Assembly (NCBI GenBank): GCA_019925795.1
Contig: CM034300.1
Location: 69,109,021-69,173,020 of the forward strand
DNA: 64,000 nucleotides
Source: Dendrobium chrysotoxum
Lineage: Eukaryota > Streptophyta > Magnoliopsida > Asparagales > Orchidaceae
Direction: 5' to 3'
Position numbers and translations under genes: made by a program. The notes under the pieces are model-generated. The model made no database searches. It was not told the origin of the DNA and saw only the letters and a list, made by a program, of their open reading frames with translations. Positions within the stretch are counted from its first letter, which is position 1, and every line of letters starts with the position of its first letter. Shown here one piece after another: positions 24,123 through 36,030 of the stretch.

Positions 24123-24680
24123 CCATTTTAATTACTCAAATTAAATCCTAACCTTTCTTTGCAATTATTTTAATTATAATTGATTAATAATTATACTTTT
24201 ATTCATATGATATACTTTTGATCTTCTAAGTAATAGATTCTAAACCGTTTTTTATTTTAGCATGTAATTAATTTGCACTTTTGATCTTTAAATGGTTAAT
24301 GAAAAGTCCATTTTAATTACTCAAATTAAATCCAACCTTTCATTTCAATTATTTTAATTATAATTGATTAATAATTGTACTTTTATTCATATGAAATATA
24401 CTTATGATCTTCCAAGTAATTGATTATGAACCGTTTTTTATTTTAGCATGTAATTAATTTGCACTTTTGATCTTCCAATGGCTAATGAAAAGTCCATTTT
24501 AATTACTCAAATTAAATCCTAACCTTTCATTTCAATTATTTTAATTACAATTGATTAATAATTGTACTTTTATTCATATGAAATATACTTTTGATCTTCC
24601 AAGTAGTTGATAATGAACCGTTTTTTATTTTAGCATGTAATTAATTTGCACTTTTGATCTTCCAATGGCTAATGAAAAGA
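24123..24680. repeat. Tandem array, about 185-bp period, three copies
   Basis: CCATTTTAATTACTCAAATT starts at 24123, 24308 and 24494; each unit continues to CTTTTGATCTTCCAATGGCTAATG. It lies just inside the Helitron 5' end. Confidence 0.85.
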
Positions 24681-25075
24681 GCCGAAATGCCAACAGTCAT
24701 CTGGAAGGTTGAAATCTTAGTTTTTTAAGAGCCGAAACGCCAACAGTCCACTCAGGCAATCAAGCCAGCTTCATCTATATTTGTTTACTTAAAATCTAAG
24801 GAGGGCAAAGCATATGAGGTCAGCGAAATAGCCTACTTTCTAGTAGTTGGAGGGCAACTCAGAAGCTCCGCTTGCTTGCATCGCCCACAGCGGCAAGCAG
24901 TCTATCAAAGCCTCGATAGCTGCTAAGATGATGGTGTTAATATCCATCTGCATCAGCATCACTATTTTCCTCATTGCTGCATGCGCCGCTTCCACCTTGG
25001 TTGCCCTGGCTTTTCAGCACCTACATCACCGCCCCATGGCTTTTTTCTTTCCTACTACGCCATCTATCCCCAAGT

Positions 25076-25116
<41 letters not shown>

Positions 25117-27100
25117 ATAAGAATGCATTTTCTAATTGCATTTGCCTTGTGCCAGAAAAACTTCTGAAATTAATGATAAATTGAATCATTTATTTATGCC
25201 ATAATACCTAAGAATAAGCAAATATTTCACTTGGCAGGGCATGTGGACCTTTTCTAGAGAAGCTTACAAATTACGGATGTCACCGTTTGCATCTTTACTA
25301 CCTTTTACATGTAAGAAATTCAAAATGAGATTTACTTGGCCTGTGAACAATATGTATCTGATGTAGCAAATGAAAATACGGATGAAACAATCAGTAACCA
25401 TAGTTACAGTGTTTCAAATCTTGATGACATGGATGACTTTTATGCTCTCATCTGTGTGACTTTTCTAATTAGATTTTCTATTATGGGAAGATTTGCTTAT
25501 TGTAAGAAAGCAAAAATAGATTTGAAGCTATGTTAATGGTTTTAAACTCAAAATTCGACTTATTTGTGATCAAACAGTTAATGTGGTGATTGATTAAACT
25601 TATACTTCATTGAAATGATATGATAAAATTACAAAATAAAATAATGAAAACATGAGTCAAAGTTTTTAAGTGTATAAATTAGGCTTATTTACAACCCTAA
25701 TACTAGAAATATGCTTAGCTATATGATTTGCCGACATCTCTAAACATACATACATTTTAGATAGTTTTTTTCACAGCTATATTATTTCTATTTTGAATAA
25801 CAAAATTGATTTCCTGGCATGCGTTATATTGATGTCAAAAAATTAATGAATTGGGAACTTATATATTATACATAAACCTGCATATTACTTTCATCTAATT
25901 TTAATGAGTGTATTTATAGAATAATAGAAGTTTATATCCATATTGATTATGTATAAATCATTTATAAGTATACGAACATTGCATGTAAAATTCATGTAGC
26001 ATTTAATATCATTGACACAGTATGTCATAACTTAATTTTAAACTTTATTATATTATTTTTTATTTTTAAATTTTAATTGACGTGCACCATGTGCATGTTC
26101 ACAATGCACTCTCTCATTTCAGACTTCTTTGATTTACTTTTTAAAATTTTTGTATTGTCACTTAATAGCATAAAATTCATGAGGTGAAATGAATGGTATG
26201 AGATCATAAAAAAGCTATTGAGAAACTTAGCCTTAGGTAGTAAGAGCACAATTCTTCCTATGATGAAGGCAATGAGCAATGCCTAATAGGAAGCCATGAA
26301 GTTGCTAATATAAACACTTGATCTTGGGTATGCTTCCAAATTTTTATAATTTGCTGATTAATGAGCAAATTAACCTTCGAATGTCATGACTTTCGAGGTG
26401 TTGTAAATCATAAAGCATCAATTCGTGCTCGTCGTGAAATTCAAAAGAATGTCAAAGGTAAATCTTTATGATATCTACCATCTATTTATATTTTTAGATA
26501 CATAACTGAATTATATCGATTTTCAAATAATTGTTGAAGATCATTTTGGTAAATACTTTTACTAATAAATTTATTTTTTTCATGTAACCAAAAAAATATA
26601 GTTTATACATTTTTGTAAATAGTTTATCAGGCTTTTTTATTCTTTAACTTTTGCTCAAGTGCACGTTGTACATATGCAATTATTAATAAGGATATTTTTT
26701 GTGTTAATTTTATAATTTCTGTTGTCTTATTTTTCTTCAGACATTGTCTAAATGGATGACTTCAAGCGTGGTGGAGGTTGCCTAAATTGGACTAAGAATT
26801 CACTTCTTCTAGCCATATGTAAGTACATCTCTATTATCTTAGTGCATATCACTCCTCTTGTAATTGAGCTGCATAGTTATATAATCATACTATTCTTCTT
26901 TTTTAATGTTATTCTTTTGTTTTCTTATTTTTCAACTAGCTTCATCTTAGGTTTACAAAGACATGAATATACTAGAACAACTTGGTAGGAGAGCTGAGAG
27001 GGCTTTAGCTTTAAAGCCATATCCCTTACAGTGGATACTTCTAGACTTTGTCAAAGGGAGGCTGACATCAAGAATAGGTTTGTACTCTATTTGCAAATGT
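24680..27100 (+). other. Possible captured host gene fragments inside the Helitron
   Basis: GC-richer stretch 24840-25070 with an ATG at 24928 opening MMVLISICISITIFLIAACA (hydrophobic, signal-anchor-like), then possible exons bounded by AG and GT: about 25239-25310 (MWTFSREAYKLRMSPFASLL), about 26395-26458 (RGVVNHKASIRARREIQ) and about 26953-27078 (RRAERALALKPYPLQW). I do not recognise the source gene, and continuity between the pieces is not shown. Confidence 0.4.
25078..25116. repeat. (TC)n microsatellite
   Basis: Uninterrupted TC run within the Helitron. Confidence 0.95.
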
Positions 27101-29589
27101 CTTGTGAAAGTTACATAAATTTTTTTCTCTAATCTAAATTCAGCCCAACAGATTAAACTTTCGTAGGTTTTCTATAGATGACTTATTGAATAAAGTACAT
27201 TGTAATGACATTGGTTCATCATGAAATTTTAATAAATAATTATTAGGACCTCTAGCTATCTAAAGGATATCCAATTACTATTTTAATAATTAATTATTTT
27301 TATATAATAATTATTGCATCCAAACAATTATATATGTGATCCTAAATATTTAAATAGTAATAATTTATTTAATAAGTAATTGAGCGTGTAAGTTAGTATA
27401 TCCTTCCTACAATAAAACTAATTACGTCTATATAGATAAATTCAAAAAATTAATAGCTACAACAATTAATAATTATAATTACTTTTAGTGATAAATTTAA
27501 TAATTTTTTTTATTTTTAAGAATAATAATATAATTTAAATATTTATAATATACATTTTTATTTTTAAATTTTATTTACGTGCATTTAATGTACGTGCACT
27601 AAAACTAGTTGATATAAAAGTTCCAATAATATTTTATTTACTGCATAAATGGAAGCATCTAAAAACTTTAAATTACATCAAACACATACTTACAGAGCCA
27701 CTAATAAAAATCTCAAGTAGTATCCAATAAACTGTCTACATACCTCATCTGAAGACTTATAAACAAAGCTAAATACTAACATAATAAAAATGAAATAACA
27801 TTACAAACTATTCTGCAATAACCTTTTCATTTTCATTTCGTATAACAACAGCCAGTAAGAAATAACTGATGAGCTATGAGGCTCAATAAGTTATGCAATT
27901 ATATTAGTAGTTAAATTGCATGGTTATAAAATTTCACAATATAGAAAACATAAATAAAACAAACTTAACATTATTTATAAATATCACAAAATCATATTTG
28001 GCATTAATCTTTACTTCCTCTGAAGTCCATACTGAATATTAATTTTAGTCTTTAAAAGATTTAGCTACACTTTCATAAAAATATTCAATAGAGCTCAGGT
28101 AAACCTAACGTTATCACCATTAAATTACATAGAAGTCCCTTTTGCCTCTTTTAGGGGTTCATTTTGCCCCACCTACTATGCAGGTATCATATTCTTTGGG
28201 GTCCCTTTTGCCCCACTTACAATACAGTGTCACATGGGGACCATTTTTCTTCAACCTGCAATTGTAAGTTATACATCATTTTATAGTCAAACTTTACTTT
28301 ATATTGATAATCATTACACTTCACATATTCATAATTCATACTTGACTTGTCATATACAAAATTTCATAAGAATCTGTATCTTATTATACTTACATACCAG
28401 GATGCATTGCCAATATGAAATTTAATGAGCTCCTTTTAATTTATTATCAACTAGAAAAACATTCAAATAATCATCATAAATTTTATTTAAAATATTAATG
28501 ATACATATATGCAAGTGGTTGATCATATATGAAAACTTAGAAGTATTCTCATTATTATTATTGGAATTCCTCATAAAGCATTTATTTTCTCAACCAATTC
28601 AAATAACATTATAAATATATTTAGAATTAATAATTCTTGCATTTGTAAACTAAATTTACACAACTTACTTTCCTAACGAGTTGTCTTTTCCAATCTTTCA
28701 CTTCTTACTCTTCTTCGATTATAAGTCATCTCCAAATCTCCTTTCTGCATATATTCAGAAAATTCCTACATACAATAGATAACAATTGGTATACTTACTT
28801 TAGAAGTCATTATTATCTTTCTAGAAATTTAAAACACAATTATGAATATACCAAAATACTTACCTTATTTCTTTTCCTTCAATTCTCTATTATTCTCCCT
28901 TCACTGAAATAATTCTTCCTCCAACCTAATCTCTTAATCTTCCTTCTCCAACCTAACCTCTTAATCTTCCTTCACTGTTTTCACAATTAGTTTGCACACT
29001 TACATCAAATTACAATTCATCACATAGTTCTATATTAATCACATCCAAATCTTGATGACAATTTTCAAATAATTTTCATTCAATTATACTGTTAATACCT
29101 GTTAATCCCTATATAATCGAACTCCCTCAAGTGCACTGTGCCAAAATTTCTTTTCTAAGCATAGCCGAATTCCCTTTGCTGAATTCCTCTTGTGATGAAT
29201 TCCCACTGTCGAACACTGCTAGCTGTCCCGCATGCACCATGTCGCATGTATGCAGAATTCTACTATGTCGAACTGTCTACAGAGATTCCAGGCACTGTGC
29301 CGGCTCTTGTTACAGGAATTTCTGCGAATTCCTCTATAATCCCGTGTCCAATTTCTTTTGTTTGCTTACTTGAGTCCTCTTTAGAATAGAGGAGGAGAAT
29401 GGGGCCCACCACAATAACTAAATGCCAAAACTTCTCTTCCCATTAAAGCATCGATTCAGACATATATAGTTACTTAAGCAAATTTTATATTAAGTAAATT
29501 ACTTCTAATATTTACATAAATAATATTAAATATATTCATTTAGAAAAATCTATTTTTCTTTACCTGAATTTTCTAGATATTACAGGCAG

Positions 29590-30455
29590 AGCGAGCAAAA
29601 TGAAGGATTGAGAAAGATCAGGAAAGAGTTGCTAAATGACCAGGACAGTCACCCAGGTATGCTCTGAGGGGGAACAACTACTCTATCAAGGGAGATTTGT
29701 GTTACCACGAACCTCAAGTTACATTCCCAAGCTATTGCATGAGTTTCATGGCAGTGCAATAGGGGGACATTCAGGAGTATAAAAGACATACAGTCAACTA
29801 TCAGCAGAGTTATAATGGGCAGGTATGCATCGGGACGTAGAAGATATGGTAGCCATGTGTGATGTATGTCAGCAGCATAAGTACCTGACTATGACACCTG
29901 GGGGCATATGTGTCAATGGCGCATTGAATAGCGCGCGTCATGGTGCACTTACGATGCCATCATGATACACTAAGGGAAGAGCACTACACCAGCGTCCAAT
30001 GTAGATAAGTACTTGGAGGAGAGAGATAGGATGCTAGTAGAACTCAAAGGGAATTAATATTAAAACTAAGACCATACCGGCAGAAGACATTGGCCAAGAG
30101 GAAGAATGAGAAGCTATTCCCACATTACTTCGAGCCTTATGAGGTGACAGAGCGCATTAGGGCAATAACCTATCGTTTGAGGTTACCAGCATCACCATCA
30201 CTACTCCCAGTATTCCATATATCACAAATGAGGTGTGCTATCGGAAATCACACACCCTCTTCCTCACTACCAGTGATATAGACTGAGGATATGAAAGTGA
30301 TTTTAGAACCCATGGAGGTCGTGGGATTACAGCAAGGGATGACAGGAGCAAAGGAGAAGGAAGGATCTACCTAATTATGAAGCTACATGGGAATCATATG
30401 AGGTGATCAGGAAGCAATTTTCATCCTTCCACTTTGAGGACAAAGTGCTTTTATT
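29590..30455 (+). pseudogene. Gypsy integrase and chromodomain remnant
   Basis: The integrase zinc-binding region is readable (YQGRFVLPRTSSYIPKLLHE, FHGSAIGGHSGV, DVEDMVAMCDVCQQHK), then most of the catalytic core is deleted. The C-terminal part resumes with YLEERDRMLVELKG, KLFPHYFEPYEVTERI and VFHISQMR, and ends in chromodomain-like YEATWESYEVIRKQFSSFHF. It places the element among chromoviruses. Confidence 0.85.
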
Positions 30456-30458
30456 TAA

Positions 30459-30482
30459 GGGGGGGGGGGGGGGGGGGGGGGG
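30459..30482 (+). other. Polypurine tract expanded to 24 G
   Basis: The tract after TTTAA consists of 24 consecutive G and ends two bases before the 3' LTR. Position is that of the plus-strand primer; the length probably reflects slippage. Confidence 0.85.
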
Positions 30483-30484
30483 AT

Positions 30485-31048
30485 TGATACGGCGGGAGCC
30501 GTAGAAGACGGGGGGAAGACCCAACCGACTAAACCAGCAGGGGCTGGTCCAGCTAGAATCGAACCAGGGGGAATCAAGGGGATTTCAGTCCCCTTGTGGG
30601 GCCTAGCAAAACTGTGATTCATTATGTTAGGAGGAGAATAAGAAGGGAATTATTTAGGAAAAGATTTCTAATTTGAATTATTTAAGAAAGCTCACTTGGG
30701 GCTAGTTATTTAGGAATGCTTCCTAAATCATGCTTAATTGTTTAAAAAGATTTCCTAAATCATGTTTAATTGTTTAGGAAGGTTCTATTTTTACAATTAT
30801 GGCTAGATCTATTTAAGGGGGAGTTTTGATTAAGGTTAGTATCATGATATTACTAAGTTTATTTTCCTAGTGTTTGTTGTGAGTTCCTAGAGGCGTCTAA
30901 GGTTTGTGGGAGAGATGATCTACCTCTTGAATAGTAGATCAATTATATCTTACTTTAATTTTGAAGGAGAATAAAAAACAGCCATTATCTTTGTATTCCT
31001 ACCATTTTCTTCTCTTTTGTTTCCTATTTTTACTTCCAAGGCGCATTA
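30485..31048 (+). repeat. 3' LTR of gypsy element 1
   Basis: 564 bp, TGATACGGCGGGAGCC to CCAAGGCGCATTA; terminal CA has become TA. Colinear with the 5' LTR apart from the T-rich expansion. Confidence 0.93.
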
Positions 31049-31153
31049 ATATCATTTCAAGCATACTTGTCGTAACAATATACATACATTAAAGAACTAC
31101 TACATGACACTAAACAGAATTTGATTTTTTTCCTCATCCTTCTGCTATGAAAG

Positions 31154-33136
31154 CAAATGTTATGTGACAAAAAATTGCTAGTGATATTAAGAATATTGCA
31201 AAGTATGTGTTTGGAGTATAAGAAGAAAAAGCTTCTAATAATAAAAATAGTTGATGTTGGAATCAAAATATGTAAAAAATAATAAAAAAAATGAAAAGCT
31301 TCATTATAAAAATTCGTTTCGATGTAAAAGCTTAAAAATTTGAGAAAGATATAGATGATCCAATAGGAAGTGTAAGAAAGTAATATACAATACAAAGAAT
31401 TTAACTTTTAGCGATTTATATAATAGATTAGATATTGAGGGTGCAAGATGCATGTATAAGTTAGCCAAACAAAGAGATATGAGAAGGATCTAGTTCAAGT
31501 GAAGAGCATTAAGAATGAGGATAAAAAAATACTTTTCTTAGTAAATATTCAACATATGTGGATGAGATATTTTGATAAACTTTTTAATAAAGATTATGAG
31601 AATACAATTCACTTCAGTGATCTTAACACCCTAAATAAAAATAAAGATTTTTTTTATCATCATATTAATAAAATTGAAGTTGAAGAGGCTTTATAAAAAA
31701 TGAAGTGTGCAAAAGCAATGAGAAGTGATGAACATGCTTAGAAGATCAAATAATTTCTTTGCTTACTAAACTTTTAATATTATTTTAAAGACTAAAAAGA
31801 TGTCAAAGAAGTGAGCAAGTAGTGTGTTGGTTCTTATTTTTAAGAATAAAGGTGATGCACAAGAGCGTACGAATTAAAAAGGAATGAAGTTCCTGTGTCA
31901 TACATTAAAACTATAGGAGAGAGTAATTGAGCAAAGGTTATGATGTGATACTAATGTTTCTCAAAATTCGTTTGGATTCAAGCCAGATAGGTCTACTATG
32001 GAAGCTATACACTTGTTGAGAGATTTGATGGAGAAAACATAGAGAGAGTAAGAAGGATCTACATATGATATTCATTTATTTAGAGAAAACACATGATAAA
32101 TTTCCACCATATGTGCTCTGAAAAGTTCTAAAAAAGAAAGAAATTAATAATGCTTATATTCAAATCATCAAGGATATGTATGCAGAAGCTGTTACTTGTG
32201 TTCAAACATAAGGTGGTTTGATCAAATATTTTTCTATTTCAGTTGGGTCACATCAAGGACTAACTTTAAGCCCTTATCTTTTTACTTTAATCATGGATGT
32301 TTTTACTGAACATTTTAAGAGGATGTAACTTGGTGTATGTTTTTTGTTGATGATATTTTTCTTGTTGATAAAACTAGAGAGGGAGTTGAAGGAAAACTTG
32401 AATTATGGAGGTCAACCTTAGGGTCTAAAGTTTTTTGTTTGAGTAAATCTAAATCAAATACATTGAGTGTAACTTTAGTAGTAACAAATGTAGTGGGGGA
32501 TTGTGCCTTCGGGCGATCAAATCAATAAAAAGCGTACATGTTTTAGATATCTCAGGTATATTGTTTAAAGTGGTGGTGAAATAGATAGGGACATTATTAG
32601 TAGAATTCAAGTTGGATGGTTGAAGTGGAGGAATGCATCGGGCATGTTGTGTGACAGAAAAATACCCCTCAAACTTAAGGGAAAATTCTATAAGATGGTG
32701 GTGAAAACCTGCAATGTTTTATGGCGCAGAATGTTGGCCATTAAAAGAGAAGCATAAAATTAAATTAAATGTTGCAGAGATGAGAATGCTCAGGTTGATG
32801 AGTGACTTCACTCTTAGAGACAGAATACAAAATGAGTATACATGTGAAAAAGTTGGAGAAGCTCCAGTGAAAAGTAAGATTAGATAGTCACCTTAGAAGG
32901 TTTAGTAACATAAAACCTCGGTCTTTCGATGACCCGGTTAGGAGAGTAGATGTATTAGATTTGGCTTATGTTAAGAAAGGTAGAGGTAAACCTAAAAAGA
33001 CTTGGCTAGAAAGTATTATAAATGATCTTCTGTTTATAAGATATAAATGATAATCTAACTCTTAACAAGACATAATGGAGAAAAAGAATTCATGTAGCCG
33101 ACCTCATGTTATGGGATAAAAGCATAATGTTGTTGA
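31154..33136 (+). mobile_element. RTE-type LINE, 5'-truncated, TSD-flanked
   Basis: Bounded by ATCCTTCTGCTATGAAAG (31136-31153) and ATCCTTCCGCTATGAAAG (33137-33154), one mismatch in 18 bp. Contains decayed ORF2 with many stops: RT around FFVDDIFLVDKTREG (32337-32385) and C-terminal KVGEAPV-like and VLDLAYVKKGRGKPKKTW-like segments, then the family 3' end (TTCATGTAGCCGACCTCATG) and a short ATGTTGTTG tail. The 5' truncation falls at nearly the same linker point as the copy at 17.3 kb. Confidence 0.88.
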
Positions 33137-33397
33137 ATCCTTCCGCTATGAAAGAACATTGAAAAATATTTCTAACATGCAAAAAGATTCCAATAGCTGC
33201 ATTGCAACAAGCGCCTGATGCGCTGACACTTAAAACCTTAGATATAGCAAAATCTTTTATGCAGGCAGACTATCAAGCTTATTCCTCCATAAGTTTTATT
33301 TGATCTTTGCAACTGATCAACAAGCTGACGCCAATTCAAGTAACATATCACTGTATGCGACAACAATAATCAATAAAATTACAAGTGAATTCTTTAC

Positions 33398-34773
33398 CTT
33401 GTACTCGTGTAGATCCACAATCGTTCTCTGACATCTTAAATTCATCTCTAACCTTCGTTAGTTCCAACTTCAACTTCTCACCTGAAGACATATGATCTGG
33501 ATGAAAATACTGCATTAAGATGAAATAATATTTGTGAGTTTACAATTTCAATCAATAAGCATTGGTAAAATAGCAATAATATGATAAATATCCAATCACT
33601 ACAGACATTTTCTAGAAGGTGCTCTTGAGGGGGATTAAGCATGAAAGTTGGCTTTCCTTGACGACCCAAGTTGGCAAATAAAGAGAACCTCTGCACTGCT
33701 CAGATGAAAACAAACCTCAAGTTTTCAGTGATAAAAATCAGACGGCATCACCGAAAAGTATTAGCATACAGAAACAGAGGAAAATACTTACTATTAGCCT
33801 TTTTCGTGGCATTTGAATCCTTAAGCCTTTCAAGGCTCTCCCTGATATCTCTAAATGATAGTCCACCCATCTTCGATTCCGTCTCCTTTTCCTCCAACTC
33901 CCTAAGCTTTGCAAGCCTCTCATTCAATTCAGTAAGCGAGAACCACTCACTTTTTTTTCCATCCTTTACCGGTTTCAGCCTCTGCAACTTCTCCCCAAGC
34001 TCTTCATAACCATACATCTTCAGAAACTCCGTCCTCGGAACCTTCGGTTCCCCCTCTTCTCCTTCCCCCTTCTTCTCTCTCCTTTCCTTCCCAAATATCG
34101 AATCCGGTAGCTTGTCAGTACCGATGAGTTGAGGCCCCCTCCCACCGTCCCCAAGCCCCTCTCTCACGCCATGCTGGAAAGCCTTGATGTTGAAGCTGGA
34201 GCTCCGTGCTTGGCCTTCATTTTCACGAGATGAAGCCCGGAATTTCTTCAGGCTCTCCCTAATCGAATCGAAGGGAAGTCCCCTTCCAGCATCGGGCCCA
34301 GTGGTACCGGCACTGGAACTGGGCTTTCCAAAAACGTTGTTCTTGAGAAGATCCTGGAAGGAGAGAGTGGCGCCAGAGGAAGGGCGGTCGGTAGACGTAG
34401 AGCCGCCTGACTTTAGCCGGAACTCAGCGAGATGCTTCCGAATCTCCTCAAGGGAAGCGGCCGGATTGGACTTCCCGGCAGCGGAGAATGCAGCTGGACG
34501 CGGGGGATCTGTAGGAATGCGGCGAGGCGGCGATGGAGGAGACTTAAGCCGCTCCTTGATGTCGCTAAAGAATGAAGAGTAGGATGGAGGAGATGGAGGG
34601 GAAGATCCACCATCGGCAGTGCGATCAGGCGGAGGAGGCTCGCCGTCGTCTGATGAATCATGGTCCTGGGGTGGAGGGGGAGATGAGGAGGATGAGGATA
34701 ATCTGAAGCATGGAAAAGATCTAGACGAGGGGTTTATTAAGGGTTTGGGTTGGAGCTTGAGGTGGCGAAACAT
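33398..34773 (-). CDS. Mitochondrial ribosomal protein uS15m-like, exons 1-3
   Basis: Exon 1 is 33792-34773 (start ATG; 327 codons plus one base), exon 2 is 33607-33695, exon 3 is 33398-33509 (112 bp, ending one base into a codon). Donors are GTAAGT, GTCTGT and GTAAAG; acceptors end CAG. With exons 4-5 at 12.5-12.8 kb the protein is 464 residues. Residues 1-35 (MFRHLKLQPKPLINPSSRSF...) are Arg/Ser-rich without acids, a mitochondrial-type presequence. A low-complexity Pro/Ser region follows, then three related motifs (FFSDIKERL, PFDSIRESLKKF, SFRDIRESLERL), then PTFMLNPPQEHLLEN and YFHPDHMSSGEKLKLELTKV leading into the S15 domain. This long-extension S15 type is a known plant family assigned to the mitochondrial small ribosomal subunit. 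Confidence 0.93.
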
Positions 34774-36030
34774 GGCCTCTACCCTGCGTATCGTCTAGGG
34801 CTTGGCAACGTAGATGAGAAGAAGAAAAAGAGAGCGGTTCAGCCCCGGTCATTTAGTCCGGACCGCTTTAGATGTTGTAGGCTGATATTAAATAGACCGG
34901 CTGATTTTTTAATCATTTGGGATGGATAAATGCAAGGTAGAATTTTAAAAGGGAAATTTTCATACATATCATTTTATTTCATGTTATTTATATATTTAAT
35001 ATTTAAAATTTTAATATTATATTTTTATTACTCATTTAAAATTTTAATATCAAATATACCACTCCTATATTTCATTATCACCACCCATACCACTCTACAA
35101 ATTTTAATATTTCATTCCATGGACCTATTTTTATTCTATAGATGATAGGCATGTAATATTAATGTTTTAGGTGTTAGATATGTAAATAGCAAGAAATAAA
35201 GTGGTATGTATGTAAAGATCCCATTTTAAAAATAAGAACATAAAAAATTAAAATTAGCATAAGGAGCGTTATTAAGGAGAGAATTTGCTAATCGTTTGAC
35301 GCAGTATTGAACGCATCAAATAATATGGCTTATTCAGGCTGCTCTAAATCTTTTGACACATTCAGCCCGACTCGTCATTATCTGCATCGACGATTTGCCA
35401 TGAGTTGAGCTAAGTTTTAGACAAATTAAGGGATTAACTTAAGTAATATATTCACTTTAAATTTATTTTAGAATAATTATTCTCTTTAAATTGATATATA
35501 TATATACTTTTAATTCATAGCTACTAAGAATAAAATAAATATTATTAAGTTGTAAATTTGGAAAATTTATCTTAAAATGAATTAAAATTTATTTAAAAAT
35601 AAGATTAAATTTTAAAATAATTTATTAATATTTTTTAAAATTCAAAGAATTTGAAGAATATATATATATATTCAAAATTCTACTATTCTTTGTATTAAGA
35701 AGGTCAAATTTAATAGTATATACTATTAAAAAGTAATTTATTTAATAAAATATCAAAAAATAGATTTCTACATTATTTAACTTAATTATTCCAAATGATT
35801 ATACCGAATAACATTTACTTAATGTAATGTAAATGAAATCCATTATTAACTTACTACCTTTTGTAAGTTAGAAAAGATTTCTGAAGAATAAGTACGGTTA
35901 GTATTTTTTGTTTATAAAAATTAATCTTAATTTATATTTGAATTTATAATTAGTAGCATATGATCCTTTAATTGTTATTTGACAATTCAGTAAAGTTATT
36001 TATTTGATGTTATTGTTGACAAAAATATAT
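34774..36030. other. S15 upstream region and AT-rich spacer
   Basis: The first about 120 bp (34774-34895) are GC-richer and probably hold the S15 5' UTR and promoter; no clear TATA box was assigned. Beyond that, AT-rich DNA with no gene. Confidence 0.5.

Larger units (their letters stand above)
24066..27608 (+). mobile_element. Non-autonomous Helitron
   Basis: The 5' end TCTATACTACTATTATAAAAG follows an A, and the 3' end is CTAG followed by T: insertion between A and T with no TSD. A 3' hairpin (ACGTGCATT, one base, AATGTACGT; 27577-27595, one G:T pair) lies 9 bp before CTAG. All are canonical for Helitrons. No Rep/helicase is encoded. The interior has a 185-bp tandem array and exon-like segments that may be captured host DNA. 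Confidence 0.88.
23963..29584 (-). mobile_element. Solo LTR (about 2.08 kb) split by a Helitron
   Basis: Starts TGTAACACCTCAC and ends TAGATATTACA (TGTAA/TTACA ends), with a perfect 5-bp duplication GGCAG at 23958-23962 and 29585-29589. Joining the flanks restores the gypsy frame between RNase H and integrase. Subtracting the Helitron leaves 103 + 1976 bp with no gag, pol or second LTR, as for a solo LTR from LTR-LTR recombination. The inverse reads TGTAATATCTAG, the usual start of this plant LTR type, hence minus orientation. Confidence 0.8.
19955..31048 (+). mobile_element. Ty3/gypsy chromovirus, complete ends, containing nested insertions
   Basis: Flanked by a perfect 5-bp duplication ATATC (19950-19954 and 31049-31053). 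Order: 5' LTR, initiator-Met primer-binding site, gag, protease, RT, RNase H, integrase, chromodomain, polypurine tract, 3' LTR, all on the plus strand and all broken. An 898-bp TIR element sits in the protease and a 5.6-kb solo LTR (itself holding a Helitron) sits between RNase H and integrase. Without these the element is only about 4.6 kb, so it has also lost internal DNA. Confidence 0.93.
12768..33397 (-). other. Intron 3 of the S15 gene (20,630 bp), filled with nested transposons
   Basis: The donor GTAAAG at its minus-strand start (33397) and the acceptor TAG at its end (12768-12770) delimit an intron inferred from phase match between exon 3 (ends one base into a codon) and exon 4 (starts with two bases). 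Both sides together give one continuous S15 protein. It contains a Harbinger-like element split by a LINE, an 11.1-kb gypsy nest, a second LINE, a 45-bp LINE fragment and simple repeats. Inference rests on translation and phase; a transcript would be decisive. Confidence 0.85.

Noticed and set aside
24847..25184. Stand-alone secreted peptide gene
   Set aside because: The frame runs into a (TC)n microsatellite and lies inside a Helitron; at best a captured fragment.
33671..34661. Frames overlapping S15 exon 1 in other frames and on the opposite strand
   Set aside because: Exon 1 has a continuous frame with family-specific motifs and matching splice sites; the rest are shadows of its composition.
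12468..34773. Two separate S15 genes or a pseudogene pair instead of one gene
   Set aside because: Each half lacks what the other has, the codon phase and protein continuity fit exactly, and there are no stops; one gene with a long intron is the simpler reading.
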